Under the pieces are notes generated by a model. The model was not told the origin of the DNA and made no database searches. It saw only the letters and a program-made list of their open reading frames with translations. A DNA stretch of 64,000 nucleotides, from NCBI GenBank assembly GCA_029948255.1, contig JALIZF010001802.1, positions 583,001 to 647,000 on the forward strand, given 5' to 3'. The stretch comes from Telmatactis stephensoni (lineage: Eukaryota > Cnidaria > Anthozoa > Actiniaria > Isophelliidae). The translations under genes and the position numbers were made by a program. This document shows positions 14,501 through 24,422 of the stretch, in pieces (positions within the stretch are counted from its first letter, which is position 1; the number at the start of each line of letters is the position of its first letter).

Positions 14501-17500
14501 TCCTGCATATGTCCGGCCGTTATTTCGAGCCCTGCATACCCCAAATGGTACCCCAAAATACCCCGAACGCGAGCGCGAGCGCAAAATCAAAACCATGACG
14601 CAAATCGTTGGTATGGCATCTTATTTACCACAGTTCTCGACCAATCAGAAAGCGAGACACTGATTGATTGTGGTAAAAATTTCAATATTTCAATATTTAA
14701 GTAAGCTTTGTTTACTTGAGCATATCTGAAAGGATTTTGCTATTTTCGAGCTATCACAGCACCGCCGAAACTAGAACGGTGAACCCACATTGTCTTTATT
14801 GATGTTCAAAAACAACCTATATATATGTGCGTTATGTTCAAAAACAACCTATATATATGTGCGTTATGTTCAAAAACAACCTATATATATGTGCGTTATG
14901 TTCAAAAACAACCTATATATATGTGCGTTATGTTCAAAAACAACCTATATATGTGCGTTAGTGACAGAGCGTGAGGACTGACCAGAGAGGAGGATATTCG
15001 GTTGACTTCTTTTTTGAGGCGAAGTCCGTACAAACGCAAAAAAGAACGAGAACAAATATCCTCCTATCCGGACCTCACGCTCGGTCAATAAGTTTTTATT
15101 ATATAGTTAATCAGCCAATTTGAAAAAAGGCTTGTTGGTAAACTTGAGAAATTGAAAAAATCGTTTTGATTGGCTCCGTTCATTTGACTTTCTTCCGGTT
15201 TCACTAGCATATCAATACTTTGTAAGAAATAAGGAGCCAGATTTGAACCGGCTTGCCATATAATTTATAGAAAATTTCGTCGAAGAAATCTCGCGCGAGC
15301 CTATTAAACGCGCGCTTGTAAGAATGTATTATATTTATAAAATGGCATCCTAAATGAGGCGTCACACCATTACAGCATCACGTTACCCATCTATCTGTTC
15401 TGCTAATGATCAATAGTCATGAATTTCCTTTCTACCTTCAAATCGTCAGCCGTCCTTTTCAGCACATGTCTGTTGATAAACAACAGCTTGGCACTTTCTG
15501 GGATTTCCAGATCCATTTTCATCATACACTCAGTCTCTCTCATCAACTTGATAAGCTGAGGATCAAAGTTCACCAACAATTCACCTGTGTCTGGATCTCG
15601 TACCAATAGAGACGCCTGGAGACCTTAAAATGAATATTAATAAAAGATCAGTGTTTCCTTTCTATTTGGTCATATTACACTCTAAGAGACTACAAGTGAA
15701 ATGACCATTTATCCCTCACCATGTCTAGCCTTATTCATTTTTATATTTCAAGACCAGATCTCTCTAAATATCTACCAATGCAGGCTCATCAATCTAAATC
15801 TTAAGCAATGTCTTCATAGTATCAGGGTAATAAACTGAAAACATCCTTGTGCTTGGGATAATTGTTCTCACTTCATGTACAACGTTGCTCGAAATTGTTG
15901 GCAACAAACTTGTGAGTTTTGAAGACTTTCAATACATATGTTACGTTAACCGCACGTAATGCCACACTACTTTAAATACAACAATCTTGGGCTAATATAA
16001 ACACACTTTCTTACCACTTTTAGCGATTTCGACTTCTTTGCTCCATGCTTGGTGATATATCATCTCAAACTCTACAAGAATCGTTGCCATTCGGTTGAAA
16101 CTCTTGATAATGGCCCTTGCTTCTTTAGTTTGTAGACAGGTTGGGTGTGCCTCAAAGATGTTCATGGGATCTCGAATGTGTCTCATTAGCTGTCTAGACC
16201 AACTGATACTACCAGCAATTTGGGGTAAGTCACGTGCTAAAGGTGGATTGTTGCAATTGGCTGCATAAATCTAAGAATAATGAAAGTATGCAATAGTTTC
16301 TATGTTTCTATGAATTTGTCCCAGTTTTTCATGAGCCCAACTTCAATTCAAACTCGAGATCGTTTCGATACACCATAGATATAACACTAACCTTGCGAAC
16401 GATTTCGATTTCTTTGCCAAACGTCAGTAACAGACTTCGATAGGTATTTTCAATGGGTACCTCAAGACTTGGAATTCTAAGTTTTTCAAACCTTGTAAAA
16501 GTGAGGGAAAACGATCAGTCAATCATTCAAGCGGTTTTCATCATTGCTTGTAATTGCAAGTCTATTTTTTACCTTACAACCAACTCTAGTGCATTTGAAG
16601 TGGACTTTAACTTTGCAAATGACTGTTTCATGAAATGTTGCAGGTGGCCCTGTTAGGTAGTCAACAATAATCAACATCCGTTTACAAGCGATAAGAGACA
16701 ACATCAAAATAGGTATACCTCAAGTTCGGAAACCTGTCGTTTGAATTCCGCAAAGTCCACAGTAAATTCAGGGCGCCTATGATCCAGAGGATCGTAAGGT
16801 TTCTTTTTAAGCGTTGAGTACATATGGTTAAACTTCGAGGCAATTGATTCAATCCCTTCGATTTTAGACTTCGAGAGAACAGAGAACGTTTCCAGGGCGT
16901 TTAGGACTTCGATGATCTTTTAAAAAAAGAAACCACTATAGGCTACCATAAGGTTAATAATAACAATGAATCGTTTTCAAAAGTTTATTAAAAATAGGCT
17001 TGACAAAATTAAAATAGGTTTGGAAGAAACGGGAAAAACTTTAGACAATCACGTTCATATTATTGGTTTACCAGCATTTCTAAAATAGACTAAAAGAATG
17101 AGTTAGCTGAAACTTAAGGCCCACTGGATGCAACTTTCCTTGTGACGTTGCGCGCAACAAATCACAACGTATTGCGATAGATCCGGCTTTATGTTTTAGC
17201 CTTGATCTTTTCATTGAAATCAAAAACGTTTCGGAAACTAAGCAAAACATAGTTTCTTAATATGCTAGTTGCACGCAACTAATGTTGCAGAACCCTCCTG
17301 CACTGTATAACACCCCAAAGTGATCTCGTCGCTAGGAACGTTTCCAGGAAAGTTGCAGCATGTGGCTGACCGAGTACCTTCATTACGCGTTTGCAAAAGG
17401 CATCAAACTTTCCAAATATCGACATCTCTGAGAATTCAAATGGTTTCTGACTAGGATCAAGAGCAATCTTGCTTTTGGTTTTCTGAAAGCACGACTGGTA

Positions 17501-20500
17501 AGCTTCATTAAGACGAAGGCATATTTTCAGTTTTTCGATAAGAGGCTGACGAGGCTGATCCCAAACACGGTTTAGTCCTCGATCCGTTACAAAGTTTTTA
17601 CACGCTCTGACCATTTGATTGGTTACCTAAAGAGTACAACAGTATTTCCATATAAATCTAAATACCATAGTGGTCCATAGTGTTCAAGGAAGTAGGAGCT
17701 TTCTAGATAGCAAGCATGTTAGTCATGAACACTAACCTTAATGAAAAGTGCTGTCATACGTTGTGACGTATTATAGTATCTTGATATTGAATGAATCATC
17801 TGAATAGAGTTGATGAGAACAGCGATGCATTCTATCATCCCAGCCTATAACATGACGTGTTGTTACTATTAGCACTAATCCAATCTACAATTATCACATT
17901 GCTACAACGTTACATGAAAAAATTGGGGTCATAGTCAAACCCCTTTAACAGACGGAATGTGATGAAATTTAAAACTGTTGCATTACTCACGACAAGAACA
18001 TTCCTTAACTGGTATTAAGGTAATTCCTCTGTTTTGTACCGCGCACGCCTACTGCGCATGGTTCAAAAAGCATAAATCGCGACTTTACGAGCATTTTCTT
18101 TCAAGGTATAATGAAAAAGGATACAAAACTCGATTTTGGAAATTTTTTCAATCTTTGGTGCGATAAAAAGCAAGTTTTGCGAAACTCGATCGCCCCATTC
18201 CCTTCTCGAAAAAGTGCCGTTTTTAGCTCTATTATGATGATGTTTTACAAAATATCTCGCAAACGAGCACCGTGACCCCCATTTCTTATTTCAAAACTTG
18301 CATTGCATTCACGCAATGATTTACACAACATATTTGAAAATTAAGAAAATCTATCGATAGGAACATGGAAAATTTGACGCTTTTTTGTGTATATTTGAGC
18401 CCTAGAATGCCAAAAATCGAACATTTCGGGGGTATGTTGCTCTCTAAATGATGCAAAAAATGTTCCAATGAAATGCGTTATCGAAGTTAAAATAAGCTTT
18501 CTTGCGAGATATTTTACTATTTTACCTGTTTCTACTAAAATACTGCTAACTCTGAGTTTTGGAGTCTTTTTCTGAGACCAGATAGACATATGAACGAATT
18601 AGCTGGAAAACATCGAACGTTCGCGCGAAATCGCTAAAATACCCTTGTCTATCAAGCCAAATATTTCCTAAACAAGTACCGTGACCCCCTCTTTTTTTGT
18701 TAGTTACGAGATAAGTAACTCAAAACCTACAAAATATCAAATTTTAAGCGATTTCTATCGGTAGGATCTATTACAGAGGAATTACCTTAATAACAGCGCC
18801 GTATTGTTACTTATTAGAATAGTTCCTATGCATAGCTTAGATAGATAGACTGACAGACCTGACACAGAGACTTTATTCAAGTGTCGAGTCATGCTAGCTA
18901 ATTGGAGACACTAACACACTTACTGGGTTTGCTCGGTATAAGGGCTCACAAGCTTTCTCCAGTGTGTACAAGAACTTTACGTTATCCTTTGCTTCATTGG
19001 CTGCATCAGTGATACGAGAATCTAATTTTCTCCACGTCTAATAACGAAACAAAACTAGATACTTAGTATGATTCAGGATAACGGAATATGCAGCTACACG
19101 GACGAGAACTAAACGAATTGTTATTGTTGATTGGGTGAAGAAAAAAGAAACAAACAGGCAAGCAAACAAGCAAAAAAGGAAGGATGGGAGGAAAGGAAAG
19201 CAGGAAACTAAAGGACGACCTACCTTTATCACTTTCGACTTGGCAAGTTGTAAAGCTTTGATGACGGCTCTACCTTCTTGACTTTTGATCTGTTCAACTA
19301 AGGAATTAAACCTCGCCATTCTCATTTTCCAATGTTCCAGTTCAGCCATGGGACCAGTATCATCTGCCTCACGGCGCATTTGTTCACTCTCAGCTAGCAC
19401 CTATCAACAATGAACATGGACCAAACGCGATAGCCACTATACTAGCATTTCAAAACGCTGTTTTATTAGTGGACGAGAGGACTAACTAACCGTAGCAAAA
19501 GATGATGCCTAATTGTTGATGCAAAACTTACGCACAGCTAAGCTAGTCAGTAAATCCTTACGAATTATGGCTTTCTTGGAGGATTGATTTATGTCGGTAG
19601 ACAAAGACACGATGGATACAAACCTCAGTGGGCTAGTAACATCCATACTAATCAGAATTTTGAAAATGCATTCTTTGCTTCGGGCTAGGCCTCTCGCACA
19701 CGATAAAACCTGGTTTTTCTTTTGTCTAATAAAACACCGTTTCAATATGGATGGCAAAACGGAGAAAAAGAGAATGTTTTCAAATTTATCCGAATTAGTG
19801 TGGACCGGCGTGCCCTGACAATGACAACAAGGTTGTCAACACTACAACCCTAAAGGCCCTGTAACAAGTTACCATGTAATGCTGACCAAAGTGGAGAATT
19901 GTACGTTGCTGATATCACAAGCCTACAACTCTCTTCGCAACTCGCAATGCAACTCTTTCTTGGTCTGCGATAAAACCAGCTGCCCATGTTTGTATTTGTC
20001 AGAGGATGTAGACTGATGTAGAAGAGCCTGTTCCTACTATTTCTCTGAAAAGCTTATTGCATATGACAGAGGGCTGAACAATGGCCTATGCCACAACAAC
20101 TTACAAAGAGAGAGAGAGAGAGGAAAAAATACATATATACTGAAAATGAGAAAAAATTGTACATATTGGTAGAAAAAAAATATTCTGGTTAGTAGAAAAA
20201 CGGGCTACCAGCTTAGAACTCTTTTACAACTTGCTACGCAACGACTATGCATTGCAACCTGCAAAAAAACATGTCTCGCGTAACAGGGCCTTTCAGTCCA
20301 CACATGCGTCTGTTTCACAATTTTTTACAGAAAATCAGATTCAGCTTGTCTCACTCTACTGCACTTTTTAGTGCAAAATAATATGATTTAGCTGTTGTAC
20401 ACTTTCACAGATAAGATTAAGTGCGATATCTCTAAAACTAAAAGCTTTCAGCATGCTCACAAGGTCTTGTTCCGTGGACTGCTGCATAATACCAATTGGA

Positions 20501-23500
20501 GACTTTTCTTATCCATACCTGTTCAATTTGCTTACACCAAGAGTCAACCAGTTCCTCTAGTTGATCAACAATTTCTTGATTGTTAGCAATTTCCTGGAAA
20601 TCTGCATGTGTTACACATTCTCTTAATTCATGCACTTCACAGGCTTGAAGTTTGACAGCCATATCAGCACTGGCAGTAGCACCTACAAGCAGTTAATGGT
20701 ATCAGTAACATACCATTTATCATCATCAAATGAATAAATGTGCATGAATGTAGGAATGGACAGATGTGGATTTTCAGATCAACTCAGACTGACTGACTGA
20801 CTGACTGACTGACTGACTGACTGACTGACTGACTGACTGACTGACTGACTGACTGACTGACTGACTGACTGACTGACTGACTGACTGACTGACTGTCTGA
20901 CTGACTGACTGACTGTCTGACTGACTGACTGACTGACTGACTGACTGACTGACTGACTGACTGACTGAATGACTGACTGACTGAATGAATGAACGAATGA
21001 AACAGAAGGATGGATAGATTGTTTGTTAGACTTGTCAGACATGTTACAATGACAGATGGGATGGGATAGATTAGCACAATGCATAAGTGTACAAACAACC
21101 CTTTATTGAGGGTCAAATACCGTACCATTCAGAGTAGTACTTACTATCAGTAAACTGCACAAATGAGTCCAAGTTGTCAAGAAACTCATCTCTAGTTTTC
21201 TCTCCTTGAGGGGTATCACTCAAATCGCCCCATCTTTCCATGACTTGTATGGCAGGTAAATAAACATTTGTTAAGTGACTTTTAATTGACTGCATCAAGC
21301 TTTTTTGAGATACATCAATAACACCAAATGATAAATCCTAAAAAGGCAAGATATAATAATCATCATTTTCTTACTAGTATAATTATTGTTCTTGCTGTTG
21401 TTGTTGCACATAAACAGTGACAGTGGTTACACAGTGATTGCAAAACAATTCTTTAGCAACTAATTTTACACTTCAAGGTGATACAAAATTCAGAAAATGA
21501 CATGCAAACCTCACTAATGGTCCTAACTTTGACTTCTTTCTTATTATCAATACGACAACAGTACACCATAATGCCAGTAAAACCTTCCTCATAGCCATCT
21601 GTTAAATGAAGTGTGTATGCCTTGGATGCCTTGGGGGTTTGCATTATAGCACGGGAACGAATTTCTGCAGTCAAGGTATAACAGAGTAAATAAGTGAAAA
21701 TCGCTTCAATCTGTAATAGAGTAGTTTAGGTAATGGCTTATGCAACAATTCATTTTTGACAAGATTGGCTTTACGTTTGCTCAGTGGACTCTTAACGTAG
21801 TATTTTCAGTTCTTTTTCTTTTACATATTATGTATATCATAAAACCTCCTTAACTGGCTTGTAGTAGGTGTGGACTTAACACTTGTCACTTAGTATCATT
21901 AAGTATTTCAAATGCGTGGGCGAGTTGGTGTGGGCGATTGGTCTGTAGGCGAGTTGACCCGATACCCTTTTGACATGTTCTAGCTTTGGTTAAAATACAA
22001 CACAATAAATTAAAATTTATATAGGTCACCGTGTGGGTCAGTATTTCATGTAAGCTCCCATGAAATGTCACAGCTAAGGGACAGTTGGTCACTACTAGGG
22101 ACAAAGGGTAGTTAATCACAGCTATTGACAGTCAAATCAAGGGGCAGTTGGCCACAGCTGCAGGGGACAGTTGGTCACAGATAAGGAAAGTTGGATCTCA
22201 GGACAATTCAATCTCAGGAAAATAATCTTAGGACATTTCATAGGGGCTTACGTATTAGAATTTCCGTTATAAGCCTGTGAATATAATGCTATGTTGCATC
22301 TGCCATATTGAAATCTTTAGGAAGGAAGCCCAGTCAAATACCATGCCATGATCATTGTCTATAAAATGATTTGAAATTCCTGTCATAATCATGAATGCTG
22401 TGTAGATGTTGTGACCATACTATATTCACAGTCATGCTTAAAAGTGCTTTAGTTTTCTGAGATGTCAAATATCAATCAGTGGAATTAATACAAAAGAGCT
22501 ATAATGTTAGTTAAATAATTCCAATAATTTGGACCTGAAACATTCAATCTGTATGCAACATATTCCAAACATACCAGTGGTCTCATCAGAACATTCTTGG
22601 AAGAAAAACATCAGTGATCTTCTTCCACCAGGGGCAAGGATGCTATCAAACAGCTCCATTGACTGAAAATTGATGCACATAAAGGGATTTATACCCATGT
22701 ACTTTGCAAATTTTTATAAGTTTTCCAAGGTCATAAAATAAAAAAACAGACAGGTGGAGGATTATTATTGAATCTCAATACTTTCACAATCATCAATCAT
22801 ATTATCATAGCTAGAAAAAAAATTATTATTATTCAATATTGCTATTCTTACATGTTCAGAATCAATGACAAATTCTTCTATTGCACTAGGTTCCATTCCT
22901 TCAAGAAAGAAGCTAACCATATTCATCACAAATTTATGCTCATCTTTAATTCGTTTTCTTCTTGCTTCACGATTTTCCCTGATTCGTTGCTGTTTCCAAA
23001 ATGCAAAATATCAAATATTAAAGCAATTGCTTTCAGAACATTGAAATCAAGTATTTTCCAAGAAAATGATATTAATAGTACAATCACTCATGTTTACATT
23101 TTAGATTTTATTCATTAAAACATTGTCATTAAATATCTAAGGTCGTTCAGACGTCGAACTTTTGCCGCGTCGAATCTAATAGTTGCATTTTGTAGATGAG
23201 AAGTGCGGCTTCTGAACCTATTGTATTTGACAGATTTGATTCAGTTTGAATCAAATTTGTAAAATTCATTTGGTTCAGAAGCCGCACTTCTCATCCACAA
23301 AATGCAACAATTAGATTTGACGTGGCAAAAGTTTGACGTCTGAACTTGGCCTAATCTTTCTTTTGTTATCTTTTTTTATTTTCACTTTTCATTATTCATT
23401 TTTCAAGTTTACTTCTCCTTTATCCTTCCATCCATTCATATTCCATTCATTCATTCATTCTTCCAACCACTCATTTATTGAAATAGTTTTACTTATGTGA

Positions 23501-23718
23501 TTTTCGTGACTATGAAATAAAAAGTAGATGTAGAAAGTGACAATTACCTGTCTCTCTTTCATAGTTTCCCCAGTAATTGGATGAGCCAAATGTGTGGCGA
23601 CGCTCTTTCTTCGCCGGTTTTTATCATGGTGGTGGTGGTGGTGGTGGACACCGGAGGAATGCCCGCCATCCGACGAAATTTTTTCCCTAGATACACTTAA
23701 ACGTTTCCCGTCAGCCAT
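64..23718 (-). CDS. DNAH5/DNAH8-like: Axonemal dynein heavy chain, DNAH5/DNAH8-like (5' part, 39 exons, runs off left edge)
   Basis: Motor subunit of the ciliary outer dynein arm. Coding exons in transcript order (high to low): 23548-23718, 22852-22989, 22575-22662, 21510-21664, 21145-21337, 20519-20682, 19224-19400, 18924-19037, 17737-17844, 17378-17626, 16719-16916, 16392-16460, 16015-16270, 15436-15623, 13272-13352, 12670-12786, 12395-12514, 11598-11947, 11412-11523, 10948-11122, 10060-10247, 9467-9599, 8633-8868, 8155-8259, 7808-7921, 6848-6910, 6140-6378, 5318-5558, 4121-4320, 3890-4043, 3651-3814, 3420-3522, 3241-3345, 3006-3167, 1707-1931, 1314-1566, 590-688, 284-471, 64-150. All phases agree, giving about 2094 codons (family about 4600). 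The N-terminal stem and linker are recognisable ([35 protein letters not shown]). AAA1 has Walker A GPAGTGKT near residues 1962-1969 and Walker B CFDEFNR near 2012-2018. The start codon is at 23716-23718, followed by a seven-histidine run near residue 25. Family assignment is strong; DNAH5 versus DNAH8 is unresolved. The 69 bp exon 16392-16460 is the least certain. Confidence 0.93.
924..1298 (+). mobile_element. tRNA-derived SINE, full copy with 7-bp target duplication
   Basis: The tRNA-like head is GGGCTCAGTTGGTAA (A box) with GGTTCAAGCCCCGG (B box), then body CAACTCTCAGGGTCTTTAAA. The tail ends ATTTCATTTCATTTTT. ACGATAA flanks it at 917-923 and 1299-1305. It is antisense to the dynein gene and ends 7 bp from the donor of exon 1314-1566. 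Confidence 0.8.
2178..2915. repeat. 26-bp minisatellite, about 28 copies, resembling a tRNA D-arm
   Basis: The unit is GAGCGTCTTACCAGTACTCAGTGGTA, given here as GAGCGTCTTACCAG plus TACTCAGTGGTA. Copies are nearly identical, with scattered single substitutions and a few small length variants near both ends. The motif CTCAGTGGTAGAGCGTCTT looks like the D-arm/A-box of a tRNA. Just upstream (2100-2178) is a diverged tRNA-like stretch with a B-box-like GGTTTGAACCC. The array probably grew from a decayed tRNA-SINE. It lies in the dynein intron 1932-3005. Confidence 0.85.
4780..5197 (-). pseudogene. Non-LTR retrotransposon 3' fragment (end of reverse transcriptase ORF)
   Basis: The minus strand reads [15 protein letters not shown], then [20 protein letters not shown], and ends [17 protein letters not shown] before a stop near 4780. 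This is the typical C-terminal tail of LINE ORF2 proteins in animals. A 3' region follows to about 4660, with an AATAAA-like A-rich end (AATAATAAACTTC). It is 5'-truncated at about 5200 and lies in the intron 4321-5317. Confidence 0.75.
5615..5699. repeat. 27-bp perfect inverted repeat (stem-loop)
   Basis: The arms 5615-5641 and 5673-5699 are exact reverse complements (start GATCGAGCAAACACTACTAC), with a 31-base spacer. It sits in intron 5559-6139, which otherwise shows nothing recognisable. Confidence 0.75.
6438..6722. mobile_element. Fold-back MITE, arms about 105 bp, 7-bp flanking repeat
   Basis: The ends CAAGAGACCATAATAC and GTATTATGGTCTCTTG open two long arms that include GGCTATTTTTAGTAA and its complement. 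The middle is short and GC-rich (GCGCGC). ATTTTAC flanks it at 6431-6437 and 6723-6729. It lies in intron 6379-6847. Confidence 0.75.
7020..7790. mobile_element. Non-autonomous relative of the Ulp1-transposase element, with expanded 54-bp array
   Basis: The left part (about 7020-7090) has GGGGATGCTCGTCGG followed by a CCCTAAAAGGTACC site, matching the end of the element at 42.76-47.76 kb. Another site lies near 7422. From 7558 to 7790 a 54-bp unit beginning CTAAAAGGTACCAGCCTAG is repeated (starts 7561, 7615, 7669, 7723, partial 7777). Two alternating variants (CACCCT and CACTCT) make a 108-bp higher-order period. One diverged copy of the unit exists at the right end of the big element (47630-47695). 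No mirrored outer end is visible on the right, so this copy is probably truncated. Since 54 is divisible by 3, the array stays open in several frames, but it is not a gene. Confidence 0.65.
8495..8536. repeat. (CTGT)n microsatellite
   Basis: Ten to eleven uninterrupted tetramers within the dynein intron 8260-8632. They create long open frames of repeated Cys-Leu-Ser-Val (plus) and Thr-Asp-Arg-Gln (minus) that are not genes. Confidence 0.9.
10361..10755 (+). mobile_element. tRNA-derived SINE, same family as the copy at 924, split by a MITE
   Basis: The head CAATTGGTTGAGCG and GGTTCGATTC boxes, then CAACTCTCAGGGTCTTTAAA and CCGTAGGCCCCGTCT, match the first copy in order. The body is interrupted at 10530-10683. 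The 3' part diverges after CCGTAGGCCCCGTCT, so it may be a different subfamily or a truncated copy. Confidence 0.7.
10530..10683. mobile_element. Small MITE nested inside the SINE at 10361
   Basis: It begins GAGACCTCAAGATTGACG and ends CGTCAATCTCAAGGTCTC (16 of 18 complementary). Removing it rejoins SINE sequence CTCGGATAA to GTTAAACCGTAGG as in the intact copy at 924-1298. No coding capacity. Confidence 0.7.
11598..11947 (-). other. Charged, Lys/Glu-rich insert inside a dynein stem exon
   Basis: This is the longest dynein exon (350 bp). Between ordinary helical stem sequence (...[16 protein letters not shown] and [20 protein letters not shown]) it encodes about 35 residues made almost only of Lys, Glu, Asp, Pro and Arg ([17 protein letters not shown] and following). 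The exon stays in frame with both neighbours, so this is a low-complexity insertion and not an intron read-through. I know of no function for it. It may be a flexible, lineage-specific spacer in the tail. Confidence 0.6.
12953..13256 (+). mobile_element. tRNA-derived SINE (second family), 7-bp target duplication
   Basis: A-box-like GGCGTAACGGTTCGG and B-box GGTTCGATTCCCGG lie in a degenerate tRNA head. A non-tRNA body follows, then an ATCTTTATTTATTTATT tail. TACTGTG flanks it at 12946-12952 and 13257-13263. The right end is 8 bp from exon 13272-13352. Confidence 0.75.
13441..14534. mobile_element. hAT-like non-autonomous transposon, 1.1 kb
   Basis: The termini are inverted: CAGGGCTCGAAATAACGGCC at the left and the same read backwards at the right, followed inward by related CCTTCCAA blocks. 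CATAC flanks both sides (13436-13440, 14535-14539). CAGGG termini suggest hAT, but hAT elements usually make 8-bp duplications and only 5 bp match here. No significant ORF. Confidence 0.65.
14802..14959. repeat. 32-bp tandem repeat, 5 copies
   Basis: The unit ATGTTCAAAAACAACC plus TATATATATGTGCGTT occurs at 14802, 14834, 14866, 14898 and 14930, the last with a shorter TA run. Copies are essentially identical. It lies in the dynein intron 13353-15435. Confidence 0.9.
14967..15082. repeat. Imperfect inverted repeat directly after the 32-bp array
   Basis: GAGCGTGAGG...AGGAGGATAT...CTTTTTTG pairs with CAAAAAAG...ATATCCTCCT...CCTCACGCTC. Arms are about 48 bp with mismatches. It is probably a small MITE or hairpin remnant. 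Confidence 0.6.
18019..18786. mobile_element. TTAA-flanked MITE, 768 bp
   Basis: It begins GGTAATTCCTCTG and ends CAGAGGAATTACC, with TTAA at 18015-18018 and 18787-18790. TTAA duplications are typical of piggyBac and Kolobok elements. No transposase gene is present. It fills the dynein intron 17845-18923. Confidence 0.7.
19852..20292. mobile_element. MITE with AAAGGCCCTGT termini
   Basis: The inverted ends AAAGGCCCTGTAAC and GTAACAGGGCCTTT bound 441 bp of non-coding sequence in the dynein intron 19401-20518. No clear target duplication. Confidence 0.55.
20786..20994. repeat. (GACT)n microsatellite, about 50 units
   Basis: Nearly pure GACT repeats with a few GTCT and GAAT variants at the far end. 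Minus-strand open frames of Ser-Gln/Val are by-products. It lies in the intron 20683-21144. Confidence 0.95.
21665..22574. other. Dynein intron with diverged short repeats, nothing else recognised
   Basis: Between exons 22575-22662 and 21510-21664. Around 22070-22200 there are loose direct repeats of GGGACAGTTGGTCACA. I see no transposon ends or coding sequence. Confidence 0.4.
23140..23351. mobile_element. MITE with about 75-bp inverted arms, TA flanks
   Basis: The left arm includes GTTCAGACGTCGAACTTTTG and GATGAGAAGTGCGGCTTC; the right arm is its near-complement. TA is at 23138-23139 and 23352-23353, compatible with a TA-target family. It lies in the dynein intron 22990-23547. Confidence 0.7.
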
Positions 23719-24422
23719 TATTTTTAAATACAGAGTACTGTGGAAAAGATAATGAGACATAAAAAATTGACAGCAAAAATTGCCTGTACTTGTTGAGTTG
23801 ATGTGAAATGTGGCCTGCGCAGCTGGAAAATCGTGCCTGGGTTTAATACAAACAATTTATGATGCATTCGTCGTTAGAAGTTCAAAGAGAAGAGTGAAAA
23901 ATGCTGTTATTATAGACAATTCATTATAGTAATGAAAAGAGTAACCAAAATAAAGCGTTCAACTTCAATCAAGCGTCAATCAGTCGTGTACGAAGATCTC
24001 CACCAAAGCAACAAGCACAAGTTTTAAACAAAAATTCGCACAAAACCTCAAAAATTACACACATGAAGTAAAGCATTCAATGAATATTGATATAAACTTA
24101 CCTTTTAGGAACCTAGACATGATTAAATAACTTCAAATAATACGAAAAATAAGCTTATATATTTTTTGGTTTGAGAGAAAAATCTGGGAAATCACCACGG
24201 GAAAACACAACGTAGTGTGAATCTACGCGCCACCAGGAACAAACCAATCAGATTCACTTTCGTGTCTATGATTGACGTCTTCTCAGCCAATCAGCGTCAA
24301 GAAGCCAACATGATGCTCCTCCTTGTCACTGGTCAGCAGCTACTACCATTAGACTAGTTGCTGGAGAGATTCCACAAATCGAGTTGGATTTCAAGCCATT
24401 TTATATTGGAATCTCTTTCAAA
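23719..24422. promoter_or_regulatory. Divergent promoter region between the dynein heavy chain and DPAGT1 genes
   Basis: The two start codons lie 704 bp apart, head to head. Two CCAATCA boxes are visible at 24244-24250 and 24287-24293. On the minus strand a likely splice acceptor ends at 23738 (pyrimidine-rich, then CAG). A GTAAG donor is readable just below 24103. This implies that the dynein gene has a short untranslated first exon around 24103-24190 and a 5'-UTR intron of about 365 bp. The exact transcription starts cannot be read from sequence. Confidence 0.55.

Noticed and set aside
20779..21128. Ser-Gln/Val repeat proteins on the minus strand
   Set aside because: Direct translation of the GACT microsatellite.
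24384..24422. Upstream TTG start for DPAGT1
   Set aside because: Animal genes rarely start at TTG. The ATG at 24423 gives the expected N terminus and length.
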